A DNA stretch of 64,000 nt from CALANV01 sp036381615 (GTDB taxonomy: Bacteria; Pseudomonadota; Alphaproteobacteria; CACIAM-22H2), in assembly GCA_036381615.1 (NCBI GenBank), contig DASVCL010000079.1, positions 32,752-96,751 of the forward strand, written 5' to 3'. The translations under genes and the position numbers were made by a program. Positions 42,527 to 51,395 of the stretch are shown piece by piece (within the stretch, counting starts at the first letter, position 1; each line of letters starts with the position of its first letter). The notes beneath the pieces are model-generated. The model was not told the DNA's origin and searched no databases. It saw only the letters and a program-made list of their open reading frames with translations.

Positions 42527-44074
42527 TCATGGCGCCGATACCGGCGCCAGCGGCTTGACGGCAGGTCCGCCCAGGACCTCACCCTTGTCGTCGAAGCGTG
42601 AACCGTGGCACGGACAGTCCCAGGTGCGATCCACCGCATTCCAGCCGACGACGCAGCCCATATGCGTGCAGATGGCGGAGACGGCATGGACGGTTCCGTC
42701 CCGGTCCTTGTATGCGGCGACCTTGCCATCCGCGCCGTCGAGAACCGCGGCTTCGCCCGGCTCGAGATCGGCGGCCCGGCGGCGTACGCCGGCCCCGACC
42801 TGCTCGGCGATCCATTTGCGGGCGACGTTCGCGTTCTCCCGCATGAAGCGCCCGACGCGCCGTGCCTGCCGCATCCGGTTGGGGTTGTAGAGCCGCGCCC
42901 AGGGATTGCGCCGTCCGAGGATCTGGTCGCTGAGAATCATTGCCGCCAGCGTGCCGCCCGTCATGCCCCACGACTTGAATCCGGTCGCCACGTGCACGGC
43001 ACGGGACAGCGGCGCCATGCGGCCGATGTAATAAAGATCGTCGACCGGATCGTAGTCCTCGTTGGTCCATCGGTAGTCGATGGCATTCACGCGGAAGTGG
43101 CGCTGCACGTAGGCCTCGAGGTCGCGGTACTTCGCCTCGGTATCGACGCTGCCGGGCCTGAAGCTTTCACCGATGGCGATCAGGACGCGGCCGCCGTCGG
43201 GCGCCGGCGCGGTACGGATGGAACGGCTCGGGCTGTCGATCGACAGAAACATGCCCGCGGGCGCGGCCGTCGGGTCGATCCGTGCCGCCAGCGCGACATG
43301 CGCGCGCGGGTAGGCGCGACTGAAGAATCCGCCGGGATCGATGACCGGCAGATTGGTCGCGATAATGACGTGCTGCGCGCTGACCTCGCCACGCTCCGTC
43401 GATACGCGACAGGGGCGGCCTTCCTCGACGTCGAGGACGCGTGTCTGCTCGAAGATGCGTGCATTCGTGCCGTCGAGTTCGCGCAGCAGACCAAGAAGAT
43501 ATTTCCGCGGGTGAAATTGCGCCTGGTCGTCGAAGCGGATGGCGCCGGCAATGCGGAAGGGCAGGCCGATGTTCCACACGAAGAAGGCGGGCAGACCGAC
43601 CTGGCGCGCCGCACGGACCTCGTCCTCGATGTCGCGCAGCCGGTCGAACCGGGTCGTGTACAGATAGGCCGGCTGGCGTTCGAAATCGCAATCGATGCCG
43701 TATTCCGCCACGAAGGCCGCGATGCGCTCGAGCGCCGCCTGATTGGATTCCGCGTAGAGCCGTGCCGCTTGCGCGCCGTAATTCCGGATCAACCTGGCGT
43801 AGATCAGGTTGTGCTGGGACGTGATTTTCGCCGTCGTGCGTCCCGTCACCTGCTCCGCGACCCGCCGGGCCTCGATCAGCGCCACGGAACGCCCGGCGCG
43901 GTGCAGCAGGACCGCCGCCGTGATTCCGGCGATGCCGGCCCCGACGATCGCGACATCGACCGTCAGGTCGCCGTCGAGCGGCGGATAATCCGTACGTGCC
44001 GTCGTGTCGTTCCAGAACGACGTCGACTTGCCATGGAACGCGCTCGTTCCGGGGACCTGCACCCCAACCGGCAT
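42527..44074 (-). CDS. FAD-dependent (DadA-like) oxidoreductase with C-terminal Rieske [2Fe-2S] domain
   Basis: 515 residues. The N-terminal DAO-type flavoprotein has the dinucleotide motif VAIVGAGIAGITAAVLLHRA at about residues 40-59 and GRTTAKITSQHNLIYARLI, a hallmark of this fusion subfamily. The C-terminal about 95 residues are a Rieske domain with both ligand pairs: CTHMGC (Cys-His) and CPCHGSRFD (Cys-His). Physiological substrate unknown. Cytosolic, no partner gene. Confidence 0.9.
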   Translation of the reverse strand: MPVGVQVPGTSAFHGKSTSFWNDTTARTDYPPLDGDLTVDVAIVGAGIAGITAAVLLHRAGRSVALIEARRVAEQVTGRTTAKITSQHNLIYARLIRNYGAQAARLYAESNQAALERIAAFVAEYGIDCDFERQPAYLYTTRFDRLRDIEDEVRAARQVGLPAFFVWNIGLPFRIAGAIRFDDQAQFHPRKYLLGLLRELDGTNARIFEQTRVLDVEEGRPCRVSTERGEVSAQHVIIATNLPVIDPGGFFSRAYPRAHVALAARIDPTAAPAGMFLSIDSPSRSIRTAPAPDGGRVLIAIGESFRPGSVDTEAKYRDLEAYVQRHFRVNAIDYRWTNEDYDPVDDLYYIGRMAPLSRAVHVATGFKSWGMTGGTLAAMILSDQILGRRNPWARLYNPNRMRQARRVGRFMRENANVARKWIAEQVGAGVRRRAADLEPGEAAVLDGADGKVAAYKDRDGTVHAVSAICTHMGCVVGWNAVDRTWDCPCHGSRFDDKGEVLGGPAVKPLAPVSAP

Positions 44075-44177
44075 GGCCGCACCTTCGTCAAACCCCGAGA
44101 CCTACAACCGCGGTCCGGTCACGTCCGTTCCGTTGCCGTCCTGAAGACGGTTGCGGCTTGGCCGTTGTGCCCCTTGC

Positions 44178-45971
44178 TCAGCGGCGGCCGAACAATTTCT
44201 CGATGTCGGCCAGTTTCAGTTCGACATAAGTCGGCCGGCCGTGATTGCACTGGCCGGAATGCGGCGTCGCTTCCATCTGGCGCAGGAGCGCGTTCATCTC
44301 CTCCGCCGAGAGCCGGCGGCCGGCACGGACACTGCCGTGGCAGGCCATCGTGCCGCACACTTCGCCCAGGCGCTCCTTGAGCGAGAGCGCCGTGCCGATT
44401 TCTGCGAGCTCGTCGGCCAGGTCGCGAATCAACCCGGCCGCGTCGACCTCGCCAAGAAGGGCAGGCACTTCGCGCACGACCACGGCGCCCGGGCCAAACG
44501 GCTCGACCACGAGGCCGAGTTCGGCAAATTCGCTGAGACGCGGCATAAGTCGCGCGACCGCGGCTTCGTCGAGCTCCACCACCTCGGGGATCAGCAGGAC
44601 CTGACGTTTTATGCCGCCGTTCGCGAGTGCCTGTTTCATCTGCTCGTAGACCAGGCGCTCGTGCGCGGCATGCTGGTCCACGATCACGATTCCGTCCTGC
44701 GTTTGCGCGATGATATAGGTCTCGTGCACCTGTGCGCGCGCAACGCCAAGCGGGTATTGGTGTGCAGGCGCGGCCGCGGCGGCGTGTGCGACCGGTGCCG
44801 ACCGCGGCGCCAGGTCCGGGAGCGGCGCATGATAGACGGCCGCCGCTTCGGCCAGGCCGCGCGGCAATGTTGTCGGTCGCGGTTGCGGCCATGACGGCGA
44901 AACAGGCGGCGCGGCCGGTTCGGGCCGAAAGGCGCTGAGCGCATTGGCGGCGACCGTTGTCGACGCACGATGGCCCGCCTCGGCAAGCGCGTGCCGGAGG
45001 CTGGCGACGATGAGCCCACGGATCAGGCCTGAGTCGCGGAACCGGACCTCGGCCTTCGTCGGGTGCACGTTCACGTCGACCATCTCGGGCGGCAGGTCGA
45101 GGAAGAGTGCCACCACCGGATGTCGATCGCGGGCCAGGAAATCCGCATAGGCGCCACGCACCACACCGGTCAGCAGCTTGTCGCGCACCGGCCGACCGTT
45201 AACGAACAGGTACTGATACTGCGCCGTCGCGCGGTGATAAGTGGGCAGGCCGGCATGTCCGGTCAGGCGCACGCCTTCGCGCTCCGCCTCGATCGGCAGT
45301 GCGTTGTCGAAGAAATCGCGTCCGATGACCGCGGAAATGCGGTCGAGCCGGGCGGCGAACAGGTCACCCGTTGCCGCGGGCAGACGCAGGATCTGCCGGC
45401 CGTCCGCCGTCAACAGAAAGGAGACGTCCGGGTTCGCCATGGCCAGGCGCTGCAGGGTGTCGACCGCCTGCTGCAGTTCGGTGCGGTCGCTCTTGAGGAA
45501 CTTGAGGCGCGCCGGCGTCGCGTAGAACAGGTCGCGCACCTCGACCCGCGTCCCCTTCGGATGGGCGGCGGGAACGGGTGCCGCCTTGCGCCCACCCTCG
45601 ACCGTCAGCGACCAGGCCTCGTCGGCCCCGGCGATCCGGCTGGTGATCGTCAGCCGGCTCACCGCGCCGATCGACGGCAGCGCCTCGCCCCGGAAGCCGA
45701 GCGTCGTGATGCGCAGCAGGTCGTCATCCGGGAGCTTCGATGTGGCGTGACGTTCGACCGCGAGCTCGATTTCGTCGCGGCTCATCCCGCAGCCGTCGTC
45801 CACGACCGCAATGAGTGCGCGTCCGGCCTCGCCCAGCGTGACGTCGATCCGCGAGGCACCGGCGTCGATGGCGTTCTCGACCAGTTCCTTGACCGCCGCC
45901 GCAGGCCGCTCGATGACTTCGCCTGCGGCGATGCGGTTGACCACGACTTCCGGGAGACGCCGAATCGCCAT
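44178..45971 (-). CDS. mutL: DNA mismatch repair protein MutL (endonuclease type)
   Basis: 597 residues. GHKL ATPase: ELVENAIDAGA, DDGCGM, TLGFRGEALPSI. The C-terminal domain carries the metal endonuclease motif DQHAAHERLVYE (DQHA-x2-E-x4-E), plus ACHGSVRAGRRL and CNHGRPTYVEL. So this MutL nicks DNA itself, as in bacteria lacking MutH. The ATG at 45971 precedes AIRRLPEVVVNRIAAGEVIE. Single gene, upstream of pgi only by strand. Confidence 0.96.
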   Translation of the reverse strand: MAIRRLPEVVVNRIAAGEVIERPAAAVKELVENAIDAGASRIDVTLGEAGRALIAVVDDGCGMSRDEIELAVERHATSKLPDDDLLRITTLGFRGEALPSIGAVSRLTITSRIAGADEAWSLTVEGGRKAAPVPAAHPKGTRVEVRDLFYATPARLKFLKSDRTELQQAVDTLQRLAMANPDVSFLLTADGRQILRLPAATGDLFAARLDRISAVIGRDFFDNALPIEAEREGVRLTGHAGLPTYHRATAQYQYLFVNGRPVRDKLLTGVVRGAYADFLARDRHPVVALFLDLPPEMVDVNVHPTKAEVRFRDSGLIRGLIVASLRHALAEAGHRASTTVAANALSAFRPEPAAPPVSPSWPQPRPTTLPRGLAEAAAVYHAPLPDLAPRSAPVAHAAAAAPAHQYPLGVARAQVHETYIIAQTQDGIVIVDQHAAHERLVYEQMKQALANGGIKRQVLLIPEVVELDEAAVARLMPRLSEFAELGLVVEPFGPGAVVVREVPALLGEVDAAGLIRDLADELAEIGTALSLKERLGEVCGTMACHGSVRAGRRLSAEEMNALLRQMEATPHSGQCNHGRPTYVELKLADIEKLFGRR

Positions 45972-46021
45972 GCCCCGGAGTATAGCAGAGCGCGGATGCG
46001 CCACGAGCGCCCGGCGGTGCT

Positions 46022-47368
46022 CTAAGACGACATCGCGGGCATCTCGCCCATTTCCCGCAGATATTGCCGCGCCAGCTTCTTGCCTTCCTCGACCGCCGGC
46101 TGGTCGAACGGATCGACGCCCCACAGGTCGGCGGCGACGATGGTTTCGATCATGAAATGCATGAGCAAACCGCCCATGGCGCGCTCGTCGAGCGTCGGCA
46201 CGCGAATGATCCGTACCGGCCGATTGTGCCGGATCAAGGTCTCGGCCGTGGCACGCTGCGACACATCCAGGAGATCGCCCATCGTGTGGTCCGCGAGCCA
46301 TTCGAGCGCCTCGTCGCCGAGCATCTCGCGCCGATAGCGGGGACCTTGCCCGCGCGTCTCGCCCATGATGATGGTGAACATCTTGTCGGCCGGACCGCTC
46401 AGATAGAGCTGGAGCTGGCTGTGCTGGTCGACGGTGCCGAGGGCGCGGATCGGGGTCGTGCCTTTGCCCTGCTTGCCCAGGCTTTCCGCCCAGAGCTGGC
46501 AGAACCACTGGGCGAACGGCGCGAGTCTGTCGAGATACGGCATCATGACGGTTTGCGACACGCCGCGACGCTCGGCCAGGCCGACGTTGAGCGCAGCTCC
46601 GATCGCCGGCAGTGCGCTGCTTGCCTCGGCGTTGAGCGCCGCATGGAGCGCCTCGTACGCGCCGGCGCGGATCAGGGCGGCGTCGAGACCCGCGATCAGG
46701 GCCGGCAGCAGACCGGTCGGCGACAGTACCGAGTAGCGGCCGCCGACATTGGGATCGTGGTCGATCACCGGCAACCCCAGCCGGCCGGCAAGCCGGCGCA
46801 GCGGATTGTCGTTGGGCTCGGTGATCACCGTCGTCCGCTGGCGCAGCACGTCACGGCCGACGGCGTCTTCGAAGGCGGGAAGGACGGCGAGCGCCTGAGA
46901 AAGGGTTTCGGCGGTGCTTCCGGACTTCGAAATGATGACGAGTCCCGCATGGGCGAGATCGACGCTGCGCATCACCTGCTCGAAACCGTCCGGGTCCACG
47001 TTTTCGACGAACCACAGGCGCGGGCGGTCGACCGGTCGCGCCGCGGTACCGACGCCCCGATCGGCAAGCGCGAGCACCGTGCGGCCCCCGAGGCTGGAAC
47101 CGCCGGTGCCGAGCAGGATGACGTGGTCCAGGTCGCGATAGCGCGTCGCCGCCTCGGCCATGCGGCGCATGTCGTCGCGGCGTTCCGGGAGATTCAGCAG
47201 CGGCAACGTGCCGTTGCCGAGCGCGGTCCGCAGGCGCCTCAGGCTGGCCTCGGCCGCGGCGAGGTATTCCAGATACGTCTGCTCGTCCAGGCCGCTGTCG
47301 CCGATCCTGCCGGCGAGGCAGGCGCTCACATCCTGGGTGTATGTGGAGGGGGCGATCGTATCGGGCAT
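46022..47368 (-). CDS. pgi: Glucose-6-phosphate isomerase
   Basis: A 448-residue glycolytic isomerase of the short bacterial type. Motifs: VILLGTGGSSLGGRTVLALA, the phosphate-binding VIISKSGSTAETL, the segment VGGRYSVLSPTGLLPAL, and the C-terminal end QPAVEEGKKLARQYL. ATG 47368 with GGAG 8 nt upstream. It follows the M16 pair by 12 bp on the same strand and may be co-transcribed with it. Confidence 0.92.
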   Translation of the reverse strand: MPDTIAPSTYTQDVSACLAGRIGDSGLDEQTYLEYLAAAEASLRRLRTALGNGTLPLLNLPERRDDMRRMAEAATRYRDLDHVILLGTGGSSLGGRTVLALADRGVGTAARPVDRPRLWFVENVDPDGFEQVMRSVDLAHAGLVIISKSGSTAETLSQALAVLPAFEDAVGRDVLRQRTTVITEPNDNPLRRLAGRLGLPVIDHDPNVGGRYSVLSPTGLLPALIAGLDAALIRAGAYEALHAALNAEASSALPAIGAALNVGLAERRGVSQTVMMPYLDRLAPFAQWFCQLWAESLGKQGKGTTPIRALGTVDQHSQLQLYLSGPADKMFTIIMGETRGQGPRYRREMLGDEALEWLADHTMGDLLDVSQRATAETLIRHNRPVRIIRVPTLDERAMGGLLMHFMIETIVAADLWGVDPFDQPAVEEGKKLARQYLREMGEMPAMSS

Positions 47369-47380
47369 GTGCTTTTCTCC

Positions 47381-48790
47381 TCAGCCGCCTTGCGCGGGCC
47401 GCGCGGGCGGCATTGCCGGGCCGCCGGCTCCCGACTCGTCGGGAGCAAGCCCCGCGGGATCGCCGACGATCACCGTCAGCATCCGCGCCGGGTCCAGCAA
47501 CTGCCCCGCCACGCGGCGCACGTCGTCAATCGTCACGGCGTTGATGAGCGCGTCGCGACGGTCGATGTAGTCGATACCGAGATTGTCGTACTGGATCGCG
47601 ACGAGCATGCTGGCGATGCTCATGCTCGAACTGAGCTGCAGCTTGAACGAGCCGGTGAGATAGCTCTTCGCGTCGGCCAGCTCGTCCGCGGTCGGACCCT
47701 GCTCCTTCATCCGTCGCCATTCGGCGCGGATCAGGTCGAGTGCCTGTGCCACCCGCGCGTTCGCCGTGGAACTCGACCCGAGCACCAGACCGGTATGGTC
47801 GAGCGCGACCAGCGACGTGTAGACGCCGTAGGTGAGACCGCGCTTCTCGCGGACTTCGGTCATGAGCCGGGAATTGAAGCCGCCGCCGCCCAGGATGTAG
47901 TTGACGATCGATGCCGCGAACCAGTCGGGATGGTTGCGCTTGATGCCGTCTTCGCCGAACACCATGACGCTCTGCGGTACGGTGCGGTTGACGACGGTCG
48001 TGCGACCATCGCCCTTGAACTCGACTTCCGGCACGTCGACCGGCGCGGATCGCGCGGGCAGGTCGCCGAACGCACGATCGAGGAGGGGGCCGAGTTCGTC
48101 GGGCGTGATGTCGCCGACGACGCCGATGATCAGATTGTCGCGGGCGAGGCGATTCCGCACGAAATCGCGAAAATCGTCCGGCTGCAGGCGCGTGACCGTT
48201 TCGACCGTGCCGCGCACGGGGCGTCCGTAGGGATGATCCGGAAACGCCGTCGCCCACCACGTGCGGCGAGCGAGCGTTTCGGGGTTCTCGGCATCGCGCG
48301 CGATCGCGGCCAAGGTCTGGGCACGGACCCGTTCCACGGCCTCGGCGTCGAATCGCGGCCGCGTCAGTGCGAGGCGCAGAAGGTCGAACGCCGTATCGCG
48401 ATGCTCGTTGAGCGTCTTGACGGAACCCTGAATGGAGTCGAGCCCTGCATCGAAGCCGAGCGAGATCGCACGGTCCTCGAGCATCGCGGCAAATTTCTGC
48501 GAGTCGAGATCGCCAGCGCCCTCCGTCAGGAGCTGCGCCGTCATTTCGGCGCGCCCGGTCTTTCCGGCCGGATCGGTCGCGGCACCGCCGCGGAAGGCGA
48601 AGTGCATGGAGACCAGCGGCACCATGCGGTCGCGGATCAGCCACGCCTCGATTCCGCCCGGGCTCTTCACCTGCTCGATCTCGACGGCGGACGCGGATGC
48701 GACCGTCGCAATGACAAGGGTGACGACCGCGACCAGACGGATCGTGAGAATGCGAAATGACATGCGGGCGGCCCTCGGCATCGGAGTCAT
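47381..48790 (-). CDS. M16 peptidase-like subunit lacking the zinc motif
   Basis: A 469-residue exported protein (signal peptide with VAVVTLVIATVASASA) with two M16 domains. Where active M16 enzymes have HxxEH, this one reads GKTGRAEMTAQLLTEGAGD, so it should not bind zinc. It retains the Arg/Tyr substrate loop in the second half (EVREKRGLTYGVYTS). It probably pairs with the upstream active M16 protein in a heterodimer, like the alpha/beta organisation of processing peptidases. The start is uncertain: ATG 48790 or 48763, the latter preceded by GAGGG. Confidence 0.85.
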   Translation of the reverse strand: MTPMPRAARMSFRILTIRLVAVVTLVIATVASASAVEIEQVKSPGGIEAWLIRDRMVPLVSMHFAFRGGAATDPAGKTGRAEMTAQLLTEGAGDLDSQKFAAMLEDRAISLGFDAGLDSIQGSVKTLNEHRDTAFDLLRLALTRPRFDAEAVERVRAQTLAAIARDAENPETLARRTWWATAFPDHPYGRPVRGTVETVTRLQPDDFRDFVRNRLARDNLIIGVVGDITPDELGPLLDRAFGDLPARSAPVDVPEVEFKGDGRTTVVNRTVPQSVMVFGEDGIKRNHPDWFAASIVNYILGGGGFNSRLMTEVREKRGLTYGVYTSLVALDHTGLVLGSSSTANARVAQALDLIRAEWRRMKEQGPTADELADAKSYLTGSFKLQLSSSMSIASMLVAIQYDNLGIDYIDRRDALINAVTIDDVRRVAGQLLDPARMLTVIVGDPAGLAPDESGAGGPAMPPARPAQGG

Positions 48791-48797
48791 CGACCGG

Positions 48798-50156
48798 TCA
48801 GCTGCTCGGTTCCGGCAGCAGCAGTCCCGTCACAGACCGCTCGGGACGCAGGACGTAACGCGCGGCGGCGATCACCTGGGCCGGCGTGACGGCCGCGATA
48901 CGCTGCGGCCACGCCTCGACATCCGCGATCGTCTGTCCGGTTGCCAAGGCGGTGCCGATGACGCGCGCGCCGGTCGACAGCTCGTCGCGGGCATAGGCGG
49001 CGGCGGCTTGCATGCGCTTCTTCGCCCGTTCGACTTCCTCCGCCTCGATACCTTCTTTCAGCAGGCGCTCGATCTCGGCATCGATCGCGGCCTCGAGCGC
49101 GCGCATGTCGGCACCCGGGCGCAGGTTGGCCGAAAGGCCGAAACTGCTGAGGTCCAGCATATCGGGTTCGTACCAAGTGCCCGCGGATGTCGCGAGCTGC
49201 TTGTCGATGACAAGCGTGCGATAAAGTCGGCTCGTCGCCGCGCCGCCGAGCAGTTCCGACAGTACCTGCAGCGCATAGGCATGCTCGCGTTCGCCGGCAG
49301 TGTAGCTCGGCGCCAGCCAAAGGCGCGTCAGGGTGGGTTGCCGGACCCGCGTATCTTTCAATTCGACGCGGCGCGCGGCCTGCGGCGGCGGCTCCTGGGG
49401 ACGCAGCCGGGGCGGCACCTGGCCGCCCTTGAGGCGGCCGTAATACTTCTCGGCCAGCGGCCGCAGTTCTTCCGCCGTAATGTCGCCCGCGACGATCAGG
49501 ATCGCGTTGCTCGGCGTGTACCACGTCCCGTACCACGCGAGCGCGTCGGCGCGCGTCAGGTGCTCGATCTCATGGTCCCAGCCGATAACCGGCCGGCCAT
49601 AGGGATGGTTCAGGTAAAGCGAGGCCTGAACCTGTTCGCGCAGCCGCGCGAGCGGGCGGTTCTCCACCACCTGCCGCCGCTCTTCCCGGATCACGTCGCG
49701 CTCCGGGTCGACGACCGCGTCGGTCAGCATGAGATTGGCCATGCGGTCCGCCTCGAGCCGCATGACGTCCTCGAGACGGTCGCGTGCGACCACCTGGAAA
49801 TAGGCCGTGTAGTCATAGCTGGTGAAGGCGTTGTCGCGGCCGCCGAGGCGCGCCACGACCTTCGAGAAATCGCCGGGCGGGATGTTCTTCGTGCCCCGGA
49901 ACATGAGGTGCTCGAGGAAGTGGGCGATGCCCGATTTCATCGGCGGCTCGTCCGCGGCGCCGACCTTGTACCAAACCATGTGCGTGACGATCGGCGCGCG
50001 ATGGTTGGCGATCAGGACCACCTGCATGCCGTTCGACAGCGTGAAGCTTTCAGGATTGAAGACCTGGGCCGGGGCCGACCTCATGCCGATCGGGTCGACC
50101 AGGACGGCGAGCAGTGCCGCCAACCACGCGATCGTCAATCGGGATCGGTGCGCCAC
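48798..50156 (-). CDS. M16 family zinc metallopeptidase, active subunit
   Basis: 452 residues with a signal peptide (TIAWLAALLAVLVDP, cleavage near SAPAQ). The inverted zinc motif HFLEH is in GIAHFLEHLMFRGTKNIPPG, and the third ligand Glu is in IREERRQVVENRP. The GTG at 50156 is supported by GGAGGA just upstream. It precedes the inactive partner by 7 bp, so the two are co-translated and probably form a periplasmic dimer degrading peptides. Substrate unknown. Confidence 0.9.
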   Translation of the reverse strand: MAHRSRLTIAWLAALLAVLVDPIGMRSAPAQVFNPESFTLSNGMQVVLIANHRAPIVTHMVWYKVGAADEPPMKSGIAHFLEHLMFRGTKNIPPGDFSKVVARLGGRDNAFTSYDYTAYFQVVARDRLEDVMRLEADRMANLMLTDAVVDPERDVIREERRQVVENRPLARLREQVQASLYLNHPYGRPVIGWDHEIEHLTRADALAWYGTWYTPSNAILIVAGDITAEELRPLAEKYYGRLKGGQVPPRLRPQEPPPQAARRVELKDTRVRQPTLTRLWLAPSYTAGEREHAYALQVLSELLGGAATSRLYRTLVIDKQLATSAGTWYEPDMLDLSSFGLSANLRPGADMRALEAAIDAEIERLLKEGIEAEEVERAKKRMQAAAAYARDELSTGARVIGTALATGQTIADVEAWPQRIAAVTPAQVIAAARYVLRPERSVTGLLLPEPSS

Positions 50157-50217
50157 GTGAATCCTCCGGTCGCGGTAATCGGCCGGCCCGGGAAACCGGC
50201 GCCGGCCTGACGATGGA

Positions 50218-50261
50218 AAGGAAATGGCCCTCACGCCTGTTTTGTTCGGCGTGAGGGCCAT
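50218..50261 (-). terminator. Rho-independent terminator after the DUF3035 gene
   Basis: A perfect 14-bp stem, ATGGCCCTCACGCC (50224-50237) with GGCGTGAGGGCCAT (50248-50261), a 10-nt loop, and T-rich TTTCCTTTCC after it on the minus strand. It ends the ileS-lspA-DUF3035 transcript before the M16 genes. Confidence 0.85.
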
Positions 50262-50292
50262 TATAACCCGGTCAGGTTCTGTGCAACCTTGA

Positions 50293-50889
50293 CTAAAAGA
50301 TTCCTTCCAGCGGGCCGCGCTTGCGCCGTTGGATGGTCGGCGTCTCGCCCTCCGTGACGGGACGGCCAAGCGCCTGGTTCTCGCGGATACGCTGCGCCTC
50401 GCGCGCCGCATCGACGACGGTGCCCGGCTCTTCCGGCGTGCGCCAGAAGATGATGCGGTCGAGAAGCGTGCGCTCGGCCTCGGCCAGCTCCTGGGCCTCA
50501 CGGTTGACGACCTCGCGAATGCGTGCATCCGACGCACCGGCTCCAACGCGGGCGAGCAGCGCCGCCTCGGCACCGCTCGGACTGCCGTTTTCGACGGCAT
50601 CGGACGCGCGGCTGCGGTCGCCCAAGAGGGCCTGACGGGCAAGCTGCTGGGCCGTGTAGTCCTGGGGGCGCGGTGCGCCCGGCTGCGGCGGCCGGAGCGT
50701 GAAGTCCGGCGGCAGCGACAGCGGGGCCCGGCTCACGATCCGGAATTCGTCCGGCGGAGTCTTTTCCCAGCCGATCGCCTTGCGCGCCTCACTGCAACCG
50801 CTGAGCGCGAGGCCGGCCGACAGGATCAGGGCGCCGACAATGCCGGCTTTCGCGCGGCGATGCGAACGTCCGCAGGCGGCGTTTTTCAT
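50293..50889 (-). CDS. DUF3035 lipoprotein
   Basis: 198 residues. A lipoprotein signal with lipobox LSGCSEARKAIGWEK (Cys at about 32) and the DUF3035 features PPDEFRIVSRAPLSLPPDF, the Pro-rich RPPQPGAPRPQDY, and a helical middle with the NREAQELAEAERTLLDRI motif. Typical of alphaproteobacteria; function unknown. It is 5 bp downstream of lspA, the signal peptidase that would mature it, and is followed by a strong terminator. Confidence 0.85.
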   Translation of the reverse strand: MKNAACGRSHRRAKAGIVGALILSAGLALSGCSEARKAIGWEKTPPDEFRIVSRAPLSLPPDFTLRPPQPGAPRPQDYTAQQLARQALLGDRSRASDAVENGSPSGAEAALLARVGAGASDARIREVVNREAQELAEAERTLLDRIIFWRTPEEPGTVVDAAREAQRIRENQALGRPVTEGETPTIQRRKRGPLEGIF

Positions 50890-50894
50890 GGCCC

Positions 50895-51395
50895 TTATTT
50901 ACTCGACGCCTTGCGCTCGGACAAGGCATCGATGAGCAGCATCAGCACGCCGATCGTGATCGCCGAATCCGCTACGTTGAAGGCCGGCCAATGCCACCCC
51001 AGGGCGTGGAAATCCAGGAAGTCGAAGACGGCGCCGAAGCGCAGCCGGTCGACGACGTTGCCGATCGCCCCGCCGATGATCAGACCCAGTGCAATCGCGA
51101 TCCAGGGGTGCGCGGCGCTTCTCAGCCAGAACCCCAGCGCGGCGACGATCGCGAGCGCGATCGCGACCAGCAGATAGGCCGTATAGGGCGAGCCCGTGTT
51201 GAACAGGCCGAAGCTGATGCCGTAGTTCCACACGGTGACGAGATTGAAGAAGGGCAGCACCTCGATCGCGCGCCCGCCTTCCCCGACGAGGAGCGCATAA
51301 AAATACGCCTTGGTCGCCTGATCGATGACCAGCGTCGCGCCCGCGACCGCCAGGCCGAGCCGGATCATGAAACCCTCGCCAGCGCGGGATGCCAT
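50895..51395 (-). CDS. lspA: Lipoprotein signal peptidase (signal peptidase II)
   Basis: A 166-residue, four-helix aspartyl protease cutting prolipoproteins before the lipid-modified Cys. The catalytic Asp residues sit in GGAIGNVVDRLRFGAVFDFL and in FNVADSAITIG. The ATG at 51395 shares one base with the ileS stop (TGATG), the usual ileS-lspA coupling. A later ATG (MIRLGLAV) is a possible alternative. Confidence 0.95.
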   Translation of the reverse strand: MASRAGEGFMIRLGLAVAGATLVIDQATKAYFYALLVGEGGRAIEVLPFFNLVTVWNYGISFGLFNTGSPYTAYLLVAIALAIVAALGFWLRSAAHPWIAIALGLIIGGAIGNVVDRLRFGAVFDFLDFHALGWHWPAFNVADSAITIGVLMLLIDALSERKASSK

